DNA from: Rhodobacter sp.
Lineage (GTDB): Bacteria; Pseudomonadota; Alphaproteobacteria; Rhodobacterales; Rhodobacteraceae
Direction of reading: 5' to 3'
Assembly (NCBI GenBank): GCA_020251025.1
Contig: JADCDI010000092.1
Location: forward strand, 1 to 36,009
DNA length: 36,009 nt
The notes under the pieces were generated by a model that saw nothing but the letters and a program-made list of their open reading frames with translations, was not told where the DNA came from and did not search any database. This document shows positions 1 through 8,023 of this stretch, in pieces. The translations under genes and the position numbers were made by a program. Each line of letters opens with the position of its first letter. Position 1 is the stretch's first letter.

Positions 1-480
1 GCCGGGGGCTTTGGCCCCCGGCCGGTCCTGATCCCGGCGCAGCACTGTGGCAGGGGCGATGGCCCCTGCCATTGAATCGGTGAAGGTGCTGTCATCAGTT
101 CCGGCGGGAAGGTGAGGGTGCCTTTGCCCGTCCGGGCGGGAACAGGAAACGCATCGCGTTTCCCCCGCCCATGCGGGACGGTGCCCCGTAGGTCGGCAGG
201 TCCGGGAAAGACAGAGGCAAGCGCCCGCCGGTGGCGGGGCGGGCGCTGGCCGGGGGCTTTGGCCCCCGGCCGGTCCTGATCCCGGCGCGGCGCTGTGGCA
301 GGGGCGATGGCCCCTGCCATTGAGGCGGTGATAACGCTTTCCCCCGTTCGGGCGGGAACAGGAACCGCGACCTGCATTTGCCCGCCCGCGCGGGACGGTC
401 CCCCACAGACCCGCAGGTTCGGGGCCAGCAGAGGCCAGCGCCCGCCGGGGGCGGGGCTGGCGGGCAGCACGGGCACCGCA
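1..480. repeat. Tandem hairpin-rich intergenic repeat, about 2 units of 248 bases (locus A)
   Basis: Two head-to-tail copies of a GC-rich unit; the left one is cut by the window edge. Each unit holds four hairpins. H3 has arms CCGGGGGC and GCCCCCGG with a TTTG loop (2-21, again 250-269). H4 has arms GGCAGGGGC and GCCCCTGCC with a GATG loop (49-70, again 297-318, offset 248). H1 has arms GGAAACGC and GCGTTTCC (145-163). H2 has arms GCGCCCGCC and GGCGGGCGC (221-246). The second copy decays after about 350. The block lies 3' of glyS. No gene is supported in it; open frames here are a by-product of GC content. Confidence 0.85.
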
Positions 481-634
481 TCGCCGGGGCGATGCCCGCG
501 GCCAGACCGCGTAAGGCGCTTGCGGAAGAGCTTCCACTTCTTCGGCCAGCGGTCCATGCGCCGGGCCCTTTCAGCCGCCCTTCACACCAATCCCGGACCG
601 GACGGCGACGCCCATGGGGCAGTCATCAACACAG
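481..634. other. Spacer between repeat locus A and glyS 3' end
   Basis: GC-rich sequence without a convincing coding frame or known RNA. Nothing further recognised. Confidence 0.5.
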
Positions 635-650
635 AAAAAGGCTTAGCCTT
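635..650 (-). terminator. Small hairpin spanning the glyS stop codon
   Basis: On the minus strand AAGGC, then the stop codon TAA as loop, then GCCTT running into a stretch of T. The stem is only 5 bp, so a weak intrinsic terminator at most. It uses the last glyS codon and stop codon themselves. Confidence 0.35.
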
Positions 651-2874
651 CGATCCTTGCAAGGTCCGCCACCTGGCCGCAGACCGACCGGATGCGGTGC
701 AAAAGGTTCAGCCGGTTGCGCCGAAGCACCGGGTTGTCGCTGTTGACCTGCACATCGGTGAAGAAGGCATCGATGGGCGCGCGCAGGGCGGCCATGGCGG
801 CCATGGCGGTGGCGAAATCTTCCGATTGCAGCGCAGGGGTGATCGTGGCTTCGGCCTGGTCCAGGGCGGTGAACAGGGCGCGCTCGGCACCGGTTTCGGC
901 GAATTTCGGATCGGCGCCATAGGAATATTCGACACCGTCCTTTTCCTCGGCCTGGGTCAGGATGTTGTTGGCGCGGCGGAACCCCGCCAGCAGATTGGCC
1001 CCGTCTTCGGTCTTCAGCACCGCCGACAGCGCTTCTGCACGCTTGACCAGCAGGGTCAGATCGTCGTTGCCGGGCATGGCCAGGCAGGCGTCGATGACAT
1101 CATGCCGGATGCCCTGATCGCGGAGGTAGACTTTGAGGCGGTCGTGGAGGAAGGAAAGGAGGTCGAGGACCAATTCCGGACAAGACTTTGTCGAGGACAT
1201 GCCTATAGAGTCAACATCATCGATACTGTCAAAATCCTTTATGTCATCGATTGTATGAGACCGCGCAGCTACAAGGCAACGATCCATCGGATCATGCAGC
1301 ACTGTCTCCAGCTTAACTGTCACCCGATTCCCCAACACAAGCCGGATCACCCCCAGCGCAGCCCGCCTCAACGCAAACGGGTCCTTGCTCCCTGTCGGCT
1401 TCTCATCAATCGCCCAGAACCCCGTCAGCGTGTCGATCTTGTCGGCCAGCGCCACGGCGACCGAAACCGGGTCGGTGGGCACCTCATCCGAGGGGCCGAG
1501 GGGCGAATAATGCGCCTTGCAGGCCGCTGCTACCGCTTCGGGCAGACCGGCAGCGCGGGCATAGTAGCCGCCCATCGTGCCCTGCAGTTCCGGAAACTCG
1601 CCGACCATGGCCGATTGCAGATCGGCCTTCGCCACGCGGGCGGCTTCCGCCGCAAGGTCCGGCGATGCGCCGACAAGGGGGGCAATGTCGCGCGACAATG
1701 CCTCGATCCGCGCCACGCGGTCAGCCTGGCTGCCCAGCCTGTTGTGGAAGGTCACATCGGCCAGCCCCGCCGCCATGCCTTCAAGCCCCACATCATGAAC
1801 GACCCGCAAGTCATTCTCCCAGAAGAACTTCGCGTCAGACAGCCGCGCCGCCAGCACCTTCTGGTTGCCTGCAAGGATCGTGGCCCCATGGTCCGCCGTT
1901 TCCCGGTTGGCGACGGTGACGAATTTCTCGATCCGCCCCGTACCTGGATTGCGGACCGAGAAGAATTTCTGGTGTTCCTTCATGCTGGTCTGCAGCACCT
2001 CGGGCGGCAGGCCCAGGAAATCGGCACTGATCGACCCCATCAGCACCACGGGCCATTCCACCAGTCCCGCCACCTCGGCCAGCAGGGCGGGGTCGGGCAC
2101 CACCTCCAGCCCCTGGGCGAAGGCGGCGGTGGTGGCATCGTGCCAGATCTGCGCCTCGCGCTCTGCCGGGTCCAGCAGCACAAAGGCGCGGTGCAGCCTG
2201 GCGCGGCAATCGTCAAACGAAGACACCGCAAAGCGCGCCGGGGCCATGAAGCGGTGCCCGGCGGTGGTGTTGCCCGCCGCAATCCCGTCCACCTCCAGCG
2301 GAACAACCTCTGCCCCGCCCTCATCCGTCAGCAGGCACAGGATCGAATGCAGCGGGCGCACCCAGCGCAATGTGCCGCTGCCCCAGCGCATCGATTTGGG
2401 CCAGGGGAAGCTGCGGATGGTGCTTTCCACCACCTCGGCCACAATAGCAGCCGCCAGGCGGCCGGGTTTCTCCCAGCTTGCAAAGTAAAACTGCTTCCCC
2501 TTGACGTCGCGGTTCTCGAACTTCACTCCATTCAATTCAAACGCGCGGCCCGGGCCGGAAAGCGCAAGGGAATCAAGGGCTTCCTTTGCCGTGGGATGGT
2601 CCACGCCAAAAGCCTTGAGGAACCCTTCAAGGGCTGCCGAGGGGGCACCCATTGCAGGGCCTTTGCGTTCCTCGCGCACGGCACGGCTTTCGCCGGTCAG
2701 CCCCTGCACCGTCAGCACCAAGCGGCGCGGGGTGGAAAAGGCCCCGGCCCCGGCATAGGTCAGGCCGGCCTCAACCAGACCATCGGTTACCAGGCGGCGC
2801 AGATCCTCGCGCGCCCTGGCCTGCATGCGCGCAGGGATTTCTTCCGAGAACAGCTCCAGCAGCAGATCAGGCAT
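643..2874 (-). CDS. glyS: Glycyl-tRNA synthetase beta subunit
   Basis: 743 aa. The beta subunit of the alpha2beta2 glycyl-tRNA synthetase binds tRNA-Gly; with GlyQ it charges tRNA with glycine in the cytoplasm. The N-terminus MPDLLLELFSEEIPARM is the family signature and fixes the start at 2874; upstream in-frame codons are not family sequence. The C-terminal anticodon-binding part (SFLHDRLKVYLRDQGIRHD and onwards) is well kept. It starts 4 bases after the stop of the small upstream gene, so it is co-transcribed with it. Oddity: between the IRLVL and DLLSFLHDRLKV segments lies an Asp/Ser/Ile-rich stretch encoded by unusually AT-rich DNA (22 of 60 bases are G or C at 1201-1260). Confidence 0.97.
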   Translation of the reverse strand: MPDLLLELFSEEIPARMQARAREDLRRLVTDGLVEAGLTYAGAGAFSTPRRLVLTVQGLTGESRAVREERKGPAMGAPSAALEGFLKAFGVDHPTAKEALDSLALSGPGRAFELNGVKFENRDVKGKQFYFASWEKPGRLAAAIVAEVVESTIRSFPWPKSMRWGSGTLRWVRPLHSILCLLTDEGGAEVVPLEVDGIAAGNTTAGHRFMAPARFAVSSFDDCRARLHRAFVLLDPAEREAQIWHDATTAAFAQGLEVVPDPALLAEVAGLVEWPVVLMGSISADFLGLPPEVLQTSMKEHQKFFSVRNPGTGRIEKFVTVANRETADHGATILAGNQKVLAARLSDAKFFWENDLRVVHDVGLEGMAAGLADVTFHNRLGSQADRVARIEALSRDIAPLVGASPDLAAEAARVAKADLQSAMVGEFPELQGTMGGYYARAAGLPEAVAAACKAHYSPLGPSDEVPTDPVSVAVALADKIDTLTGFWAIDEKPTGSKDPFALRRAALGVIRLVLGNRVTVKLETVLHDPMDRCLVAARSHTIDDIKDFDSIDDVDSIGMSSTKSCPELVLDLLSFLHDRLKVYLRDQGIRHDVIDACLAMPGNDDLTLLVKRAEALSAVLKTEDGANLLAGFRRANNILTQAEEKDGVEYSYGADPKFAETGAERALFTALDQAEATITPALQSEDFATAMAAMAALRAPIDAFFTDVQVNSDNPVLRRNRLNLLHRIRSVCGQVADLARIEG

Positions 2875-2878
2875 GGGC

Positions 2879-3352
2879 TTACTCTTTGAATGTGTCGTTA
2901 AGCTGGTGCCAGGCAAAGGCCCGGCCATCGGGAAAGACGGCAACCACGCGGTCCACGCCCCCGGAGATATTGGCCTGCGACAGAAAGGCCAGCGCCTCGC
3001 CCCGTTCCAGCGCCGCACCGATGGCTTCGGCATCAAAGCAGTCGAACCAGCCGGGGGCGGTCAGCGGGGTGGGCCTGTCGTAACGCCGGAAGGTTTCCGT
3101 CAGGGTGGCCTGGCTCAGCGGCGTGGTGAAGCAGGCCCGGAACCGCAGGGGGGATGACGCGGCATCAATACCTTCGATGCGATCCACCGCGATGGCCCGG
3201 GGCAGGTCCGCCGTGCGGGGAACAAGCGTGATCTCCGCACCGGGGATGAAGGCCACCGGCCTGTAAAAGGCATAGACCTGCAGCCAGTACATCGCGATGC
3301 CCGCAACCAGCCCCGTCAGCACGATGGCACCCGCGACAAGCTTGCCGGTCAT
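2879..3352 (-). CDS. Small membrane-anchored protein, DUF6446-like
   Basis: 157 aa. An N-terminal hydrophobic segment (about residues 5-25) suggests a signal anchor; the rest is soluble, with Cys residues near CFTTP and WFDCFD, and would face the periplasm. I recognise it as the conserved Rhodobacterales protein usually found between glyQ and glyS (DUF6446 from memory); no biochemical function is known to me. The start at 3352 is chosen because the hydrophobic anchor begins there and because ATG overlaps the upstream DUF3800 stop codon as ATGA. The stop lies 4 bases before glyS, which indicates translational coupling in one operon. Confidence 0.85.
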   Translation of the reverse strand: MTGKLVAGAIVLTGLVAGIAMYWLQVYAFYRPVAFIPGAEITLVPRTADLPRAIAVDRIEGIDAASSPLRFRACFTTPLSQATLTETFRRYDRPTPLTAPGWFDCFDAEAIGAALERGEALAFLSQANISGGVDRVVAVFPDGRAFAWHQLNDTFKE

Positions 3353-4107
3353 TCCTTGATCTCGTGTCGTGTGCGTGTCCGACAGTAAGGGCAGTCGCAA
3401 GCTGTACCTGGCAGCGCCTTGTACAGCAAGCCGTGAACCACCCCTCCTTCCGCGTCGAAAGAGTGCTTTACAACATCCAAGAACGCAGTATCGCCGCGCT
3501 CAAAGCGTTGCCAAAGTGAGTAGGACACGAGGTCAGCGAATTGGACCGCCCGTGTTGCGGCAGAATCGACAAACATCGGAACATCAGCCAGGTTTGAAAG
3601 AACCCCCCAGCGATGACCATTCTTCCGGAAATCACGGGCAAGGGTCTGAAGTCGCGTTTCCATAGTGGATTTGTCCAGAATAATCAGGCCTCGCTGCGGG
3701 TTTCCCCTGTGGAATTGACGCTTAAGAAACGTATCAAACCGTGCCACGATCTGTTCGAAAGCAAACTCTACCGGGTCTTGCCCCGCAAGAGCTGCCTTTT
3801 CGACCGCCACACCGAACAAGGCCCAGTGTCCCCTGAGATCATGGGAGGTTGCAAGAGCTTTGCAAATCGCGGTCCGGCGTGCTGGCCTGTCTTTGACCGA
3901 CCGCCAGACTCCCTTGCCGGGAAGCATATGGCTGCCATGAAACTCAAGCCGATCAGGTTCTTCGGGGCAGAATTCCGCTGCAAGCCGTTCGAGAGCGGAA
4001 GAAAGATAATGCACCTGACGCTCGAACACACATATGCCAGACAGCACAAAGTGCCGCTGATCTGTTGCGGCGACCGTGCCGGCATCGTCAAGATAAAGAA
4101 GATACAT
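3349..4107 (-). CDS. DUF3800 domain protein
   Basis: 252 aa, a full-length DUF3800 protein. Visible motifs: YLLYLDDAG at the N-terminus (D7, D8), LEFHGS (E55, H57), IILDKS (D145) and QFADLVSY (D192). These spaced acidic residues fit the RNase H-like fold assigned to this family, but the activity of DUF3800 proteins is not established. The C-terminus adds a CxCxxC cluster (C237, C239, C242) that might bind metal. Its base composition is lower in GC than its neighbours (32 of 60 bases at 3421-3480), so recent acquisition is likely. Its stop codon overlaps the next start (ATGA), and its own ATG has no clear ribosome binding site but follows a small ORF stop by 3 bases. Confidence 0.88.
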   Translation of the reverse strand: MYLLYLDDAGTVAATDQRHFVLSGICVFERQVHYLSSALERLAAEFCPEEPDRLEFHGSHMLPGKGVWRSVKDRPARRTAICKALATSHDLRGHWALFGVAVEKAALAGQDPVEFAFEQIVARFDTFLKRQFHRGNPQRGLIILDKSTMETRLQTLARDFRKNGHRWGVLSNLADVPMFVDSAATRAVQFADLVSYSLWQRFERGDTAFLDVVKHSFDAEGGVVHGLLYKALPGTACDCPYCRTRTRHEIKE

Positions 4108-4110
4108 CTG

Positions 4111-4224
4111 TCAGAAGGCAGCCGGGCGGGAGCCAAGTCCCAGCGGATCACAAAAACGCAACCCTCCCAGCCGTTTAAGTGTCAGGTAGTTCGTTGCTTG
4201 GGATTTGTCAATCCGGCCGTTCAT
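4111..4224 (-). CDS. Possible 37-aa ORF bridging glyQ and the DUF3800 gene
   Basis: Starts [13 protein letters not shown] and ends GSRPAAF. Its ATG overlaps the glyQ stop as ATGA, and a GAGG sits about 10 bases upstream inside glyQ. It ends 3 bases before the DUF3800 start, which lacks its own clear ribosome binding site. It may therefore be a small protein or a leader whose translation delivers ribosomes to the DUF3800 gene. No family is recognised. The alternative is that it is simply a gap that happens to be open; 37 codons is short, and composition alone does not prove coding. Confidence 0.4.
   Translation of the reverse strand: MNGRIDKSQATNYLTLKRLGGLRFCDPLGLGSRPAAF
4183..4211 (-). promoter_or_regulatory. 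Possible internal promoter before the DUF3800 gene
   Basis: A perfect TTGACA (complement of 4206-4211) is followed after 17 bases by TACCTG (complement of 4183-4188). The -35 is ideal but the -10 is poor, so this is tentative. It lies just inside the 37-aa ORF and could give DUF3800, the DUF6446-like gene and glyS expression independent of glyQ. Confidence 0.3.
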
Positions 4225-5129
4225 GTGCCGGCCTCGGTCATCACAAAAGCATCGGCGCAGCGTTTGGCCAGCGACCGCACCCGCCCGATATAGGCCTGCC
4301 GTTCGGTCACGCTGATGACGCCGCGCGCGTCCAGCAGGTTGAACAGATGGCTGGCCTTGATGCACTGGTCATAGGCGGGATGCGCCATGATGATGGTGCG
4401 CCCCGCCTTGTCGGGCTGGGCGGCGGTCAGGATGCGGTCGCATTCGGCCTCGGCATCCCTGAAATGCTGAAACAGCATGTCGGTATCGGCCTGATCGAAG
4501 TTCCAGCGGCTGTATTCCCGTTCGGTCTGGCGGAAGACATCGCCGTAGCTCAGCGCGATCGGCGACTGCGGATCGTTGAAGGGCATGTCCATCACATGGC
4601 CCACGCCCAGCACATACATCGCCAGCCGTTCCAGCCCATAGGTCAGCTCGCCCGAAACCGGGCGGCAGTCATGCCCGCCGACCTGCTGGAAATAGGTGAA
4701 TTGCGACACTTCCATGCCGTCGCACCACACCTCCCAGCCCAGACCCCAGGCACCCAGCGTGGGGCTTTCCCAGTCATCCTCCACAAAGCGGATGTCGTGC
4801 AGGTCGGCGTCGATGCCGATGGCAGTCAGGGAGCCAAGATAAAGATCCTGCATGTCGGGGGGCGAGGGTTTGATCAGCACCTGGAACTGGTAGTAATGCT
4901 GCAGGCGGTTCGGATTTTCGCCATAGCGCCCGTCGGTGGGCCGGCGCGACGGCTGCACATAGGCGGCGGCCCAGGGCCGCGTGCCCAGCGCGCGCAGGGT
5001 CGTGGCCGGGTGAAAGGTGCCCGCCCCCACTTCCATGTCATAGGGTTGCAGGATGGCGCAGCCCTGCCCTGACCAATAGGCCTGAAGCCGCATCAGAATC
5101 TCCTGAAAACTGCGCGGGGGGGCAGACAT
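4221..5129 (-). CDS. glyQ: Glycyl-tRNA synthetase alpha subunit
   Basis: 302 aa, the usual length. It is the catalytic class II subunit that forms glycyl-adenylate and works with GlyS. Typical alpha-subunit segments are visible: [34 protein letters not shown], and [19 protein letters not shown]. The start at 5129 is chosen because an AGGAG-type ribosome binding site lies just upstream (GCAGGAGATGCGCCG before ATG); the longer frame to 5222 would run through the promoter. It is the first gene of the glyQ-glyS operon. Its stop codon TGA is shared with the ATG of a possible 37-aa ORF. Confidence 0.97.
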   Translation of the reverse strand: MSAPPRSFQEILMRLQAYWSGQGCAILQPYDMEVGAGTFHPATTLRALGTRPWAAAYVQPSRRPTDGRYGENPNRLQHYYQFQVLIKPSPPDMQDLYLGSLTAIGIDADLHDIRFVEDDWESPTLGAWGLGWEVWCDGMEVSQFTYFQQVGGHDCRPVSGELTYGLERLAMYVLGVGHVMDMPFNDPQSPIALSYGDVFRQTEREYSRWNFDQADTDMLFQHFRDAEAECDRILTAAQPDKAGRTIIMAHPAYDQCIKASHLFNLLDARGVISVTERQAYIGRVRSLAKRCADAFVMTEAGT

Positions 5130-5156
5130 CGGCGCATCTCCTGCAAAAGCGCCCTC

Positions 5157-5185
5157 TGCATAGGCAAGGCGTGCCGAAGGGTCAA
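5157..5185 (-). promoter_or_regulatory. glyQ operon promoter
   Basis: Sigma-70-like boxes on the minus strand: TTGACC (complement of 5180-5185), a 17-base spacer, TATGCA (complement of 5157-5162). Transcription would begin near 5150, giving a leader of about 20 bases that holds only the ribosome binding site of glyQ. Confidence 0.6.
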
Positions 5186-5218
5186 TGCACCGCCCCCCCG
5201 CCGCATCGGATTTGACGT

Positions 5219-5248
5219 GCATCCGCCGGATGCTCTGCTAGCATCCGG
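5219..5248 (+). promoter_or_regulatory. Three-arm alternative inverted repeat upstream of 5288 gene
   Basis: Arm 1 GCATCCG (5219-5225), arm 2 CCGGATGC (5226-5233) and arm 3 GCATCCGG (5241-5248). Arm 2 pairs with arm 3 perfectly over 8 bp with a 7-base loop, or with arm 1. It ends 39 bases before the GTG start at 5288 and lies about 35 bases upstream of the glyQ -35 box. It may be a protein-binding site or a leader hairpin; no known motif is recognised. Confidence 0.4.
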
Positions 5249-5287
5249 TCACCTTTGTGACAGGCCCAGACGGGGACGGGGATTTAC

Positions 5288-7051
5288 GTGACCAAGACGA
5301 CTGCGGGCCGCCTGGCATGGCTGGCACTTGTGATGGCCCTTCTGGCCGGCGGGGTTGCCCGGGCGCAGGACCGGGCCTGGATCCAGATCGAGGCACAACC
5401 GACGCGGGCCGAGGCGATGGACCGCGCCCGCGCCTATGCGGCAGTCTTTCCCGATGTGGCGGGATATGCGCTGACCTCGGGGTGGTATGGCATCGTTCTT
5501 GGCCCCTATGGCGGGGCAGAGGCGGCGATGAAGCTGCGGGATCTGCGCGGCGAGGGGCTGATTGCCTCCGACAGTTTCCTGACCGACGGCCAGAGGTTCC
5601 GCGACCGCTACTGGCCGGAGGGAACCGCAACGGACGCCCCCCTGCCGGATTCCGGCCCGGTCACGCAAGCCCCGGCCCCGCAACCCCAAGCCATGCCTTT
5701 GCCACAGACGCCGGTCCCGGATGACGAGACGCCGGACGAAGCCCGCGCCGCCGAGGCGGCATTGAGCGCGCCCGAGCGCAAAGAGGTGCAGGCCGCACTG
5801 GAGTGGTTCGGCTTTTACAGCGCCGTGGTCGACGGTGCTTTCGGCCCGGCAACGCGCAACGCGATGGCGGCCTGGCAGAAGGCCGGTGCACAGCGGGCGA
5901 CCGGCGTTCTGACCACGGCGCAGCGGGTCGCGCTGCTGTCGGGGTACCGCAGTGCCCTGGCGGAACTGGGCCTGCAGCGGGTGACCGAACCCGAGGCCGG
6001 AATCGCGATTGACCTGCCGCTGGCGATGGTCCGGTTCGACGGTTACGAGCCGCCCTTCGTGCGGTATGGCGAGGTGGACGGCAGCGGTGTGACGGTGCTG
6101 CTGATCAGCCAGGCGGGGGATGCAGCCACGCTGTTTGGCCTTTATGACCAGATGCAACGGCTGGAAATCGTGCCCCCGGCCGGACAGCGCCGCATCGGGG
6201 AAGACAGCTTTGAGATCTCCGGGCGCAACGGGCGCATCGAAAGCTATTCCTATGCCGCACTGTCGGGCGGGCTGGTCAAGGGCTTTACGCTGGTCTGGCC
6301 TGCGGCCGATGCCGCCAGGATGGCGCAGGTGCTGAAGGTGATGAAGGCCGGCTTCCGCCCGGTCGGGGACAGGGCCCTGGACCCGTTACTGGCCCCCATG
6401 GATGCCGCGCGGCGCGACGGAATGCTGACCGGGCTTGAGGTGCGCCGCCCGGCGCTGTCGCGGTCGGGCTTCTTCATTTCGTCAAACGGGACGGTGCTGA
6501 CCACGGTTGATGTGCTGCAATCCTGCGCGCGCGTCACCATTGACGGGGATCTGCCGATGTCGGTGGCCCTGTCGGATGCGCAAACCGGTCTGGCGGTGCT
6601 TGTGCCCCGGACCCCGCTGTCACCGCCGGGTGTAGCGGCCTTTCAGACCGCGCCGCAGCGGACCGGAACCGGGGTTGCCGTGGCCGGATACCCCTATGAG
6701 GACCGCCTGACCTCTCCTGCGCTGACCTTCGGCTTTCTCGAGGCGCTGGAGGGGCTGGACGGCGAGGCGGACCTGAAGCGGTTCAGCCTGCCTGCGCTGG
6801 CGGGCGATGCAGGCGGGCCGGTTGTGGATGGCACCGGGGCGGTGATCGGCATGATGCTGCCCCGCGCAGAGGATGCCGCGCGGCAGTTGCCGCCCGATGT
6901 CTCCTTCGCCCTTGCCGCGTCGCGCATCGAACGGCGGCTTGCCGCAGAGGGGATCGTGCTGCGGAAGGCCCCTGCGCAGGGCGCGCTTGCGCCCGATGAT
7001 CTGAACCGCCTGGCACGGGACATGACGGTGCGGGTCGCCTGCTGGAACTAG
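5288..7051 (+). CDS. Secreted SPOR / peptidoglycan-binding / trypsin-fold protein, catalytic residues substituted
   Basis: 587 aa. A signal peptide (about residues 1-26, ending VARAQD) points to the periplasm. Residues 29-110 look like a SPOR-type domain (glycan binding), then a Pro/Gln-rich linker, then a PG_binding_1 domain (about 160-220, motif DGAFGPATRNAMAAWQ). A middle region of unknown fold precedes a C-terminal trypsin-like domain (about 388-550). In that domain the usual TNAHVV reads TTVDVL (D408 for His), the Asp position reads TGLAVL (G434), and GNSGGP reads GDAGGP (A508 for Ser). It is thus probably not an active protease. The GTG start has GGGGA just upstream and gives a clean signal peptide. 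It may bind murein or partner proteins; role unknown. Confidence 0.85.
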   Translation: MTKTTAGRLAWLALVMALLAGGVARAQDRAWIQIEAQPTRAEAMDRARAYAAVFPDVAGYALTSGWYGIVLGPYGGAEAAMKLRDLRGEGLIASDSFLTDGQRFRDRYWPEGTATDAPLPDSGPVTQAPAPQPQAMPLPQTPVPDDETPDEARAAEAALSAPERKEVQAALEWFGFYSAVVDGAFGPATRNAMAAWQKAGAQRATGVLTTAQRVALLSGYRSALAELGLQRVTEPEAGIAIDLPLAMVRFDGYEPPFVRYGEVDGSGVTVLLISQAGDAATLFGLYDQMQRLEIVPPAGQRRIGEDSFEISGRNGRIESYSYAALSGGLVKGFTLVWPAADAARMAQVLKVMKAGFRPVGDRALDPLLAPMDAARRDGMLTGLEVRRPALSRSGFFISSNGTVLTTVDVLQSCARVTIDGDLPMSVALSDAQTGLAVLVPRTPLSPPGVAAFQTAPQRTGTGVAVAGYPYEDRLTSPALTFGFLEALEGLDGEADLKRFSLPALAGDAGGPVVDGTGAVIGMMLPRAEDAARQLPPDVSFALAASRIERRLAAEGIVLRKAPAQGALAPDDLNRLARDMTVRVACWN

Positions 7052-7189
7052 CAGGGTTCGGAATGCGTGCCGGCCACCGGGGCCGCAGCGACGGAACGCC
7101 GCAGTCGCTTGCATCTGCGCGCCCTGCCCGGTCGGGCAGGGACCGTCTGCGCACCCTGCGGCGCGGAACCTGTGCCGGACTTCCGCTGC
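7052..7189. other. Gap after the 5288-7051 gene
   Basis: GC-rich sequence between the stop codon and repeat locus B. No gene or RNA recognised. Confidence 0.5.
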
Positions 7190-7765
7190 TTTCGGACCTG
7201 CCGGACTGCAGGGCACCGCCGCGCGGGCGTGGGAAACGCGGGTCGCGTTTCCTGTTCCCGCCCAGAGGGACGACAGCACCTTCACCGCCTCAATGGCAGG
7301 GGCCATCGCCTCTGCCACAGCGCTGCGCTGGGATCACGACCAGCCGGGGGCCCAAAGCCCCCGGCCAGCGCCCGTCCCGCCCTCGGCGGGCGCTTCTCGC
7401 CCGCCGGGTCGGGCGCTGGCCTCTGTCCTTCCAGGACCCGCCGGTCTGCAGGGCACCGGCACGAGCGGGCGGGGAAACGCGATGCGTTTCCTGATCCCGC
7501 CCGAACGGGCGACAGCACCCTCACCGCCTCAATGGCAGGGGCCATCGCCCCTGCCACAGCGTCCCGCCGGGATCAGGACCGGCCGGGGGCCAAAGCCCCC
7601 GGCCAGCGCCCGCCCCGCCCCCGGCGGGCGCTTCCCGCCCGCCGGGTCGGGCGCTGGCCTTCTGCTTCTCCCGGACCTGCCGGTCTGCAGGGGACCGTCC
7701 CCGGCCTGACCTGATAACACCACCCTCACCGCCTGACCGGCAGGGGCCATCGCCCCTGCCACATC
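7190..7765. repeat. Tandem hairpin-rich intergenic repeat, about 2.5 units, inverted relative to locus A (locus B)
   Basis: Same unit as at 1-480 but in opposite orientation, between two convergent genes. H4 occurs at 7295-7316, 7534-7555 and 7739-7760 (offsets 239 and 205). H1 occurs at 7232-7252 (9-bp stem) and 7473-7491. H3 (arms CCGGGGGC and GCCCCCGG, or close) and H2 (GCGCCCG/CGGGCGC type) lie between. The third unit is truncated. Hairpin arms are better kept than the sequence between them. Confidence 0.85.
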
Positions 7766-8023
7766 GCCCCAATGACCCTTGCAAGCCGGGGGCAGGCGGG
7801 CGGCAGCCTTCGTGCGCCTGGCGGGACGGTCGTTATGCAACCGCATTCCGCGCCCGGTATGGTACCCCCTTTCCCCGGGTCGGAACGGCCCCCCGGCCTG
7901 CGGGCGGAATGCAGTTGAGGCACCCCGTCCGGGGCATCCGCGCCGGACGCGGGGCATCCGCAGGACAAGGACGAACGGCAGCCGGACTTCGGCCACAAAG
8001 GCCGCGCAAGCGGCAGCGTGCCG
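7766..8023. other. Gap between repeat locus B and trkH 3' end
   Basis: About 260 bases, GC-rich, with several short inverted repeats. No coding frame or known RNA family recognised. Confidence 0.5.

Noticed and set aside
295-2889. Open frame of 864 codons opposite glyS
   Set aside because: It is antisense to a clear glyS, has no recognisable domain, and is His/Gly/Arg-rich as expected from the complement of GC-rich codons.
1-7765. CRISPR array
   Set aside because: The repeated units are about 240 bases, palindromic inside and without short unique spacers; no cas genes are present.
7063-7784. Several open frames of 90-215 codons in both strands of repeat locus B
   Set aside because: They share the same translated phrases (MAGAMAPA... 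type) because they run through the same repeat units; no ribosome binding sites, no families.
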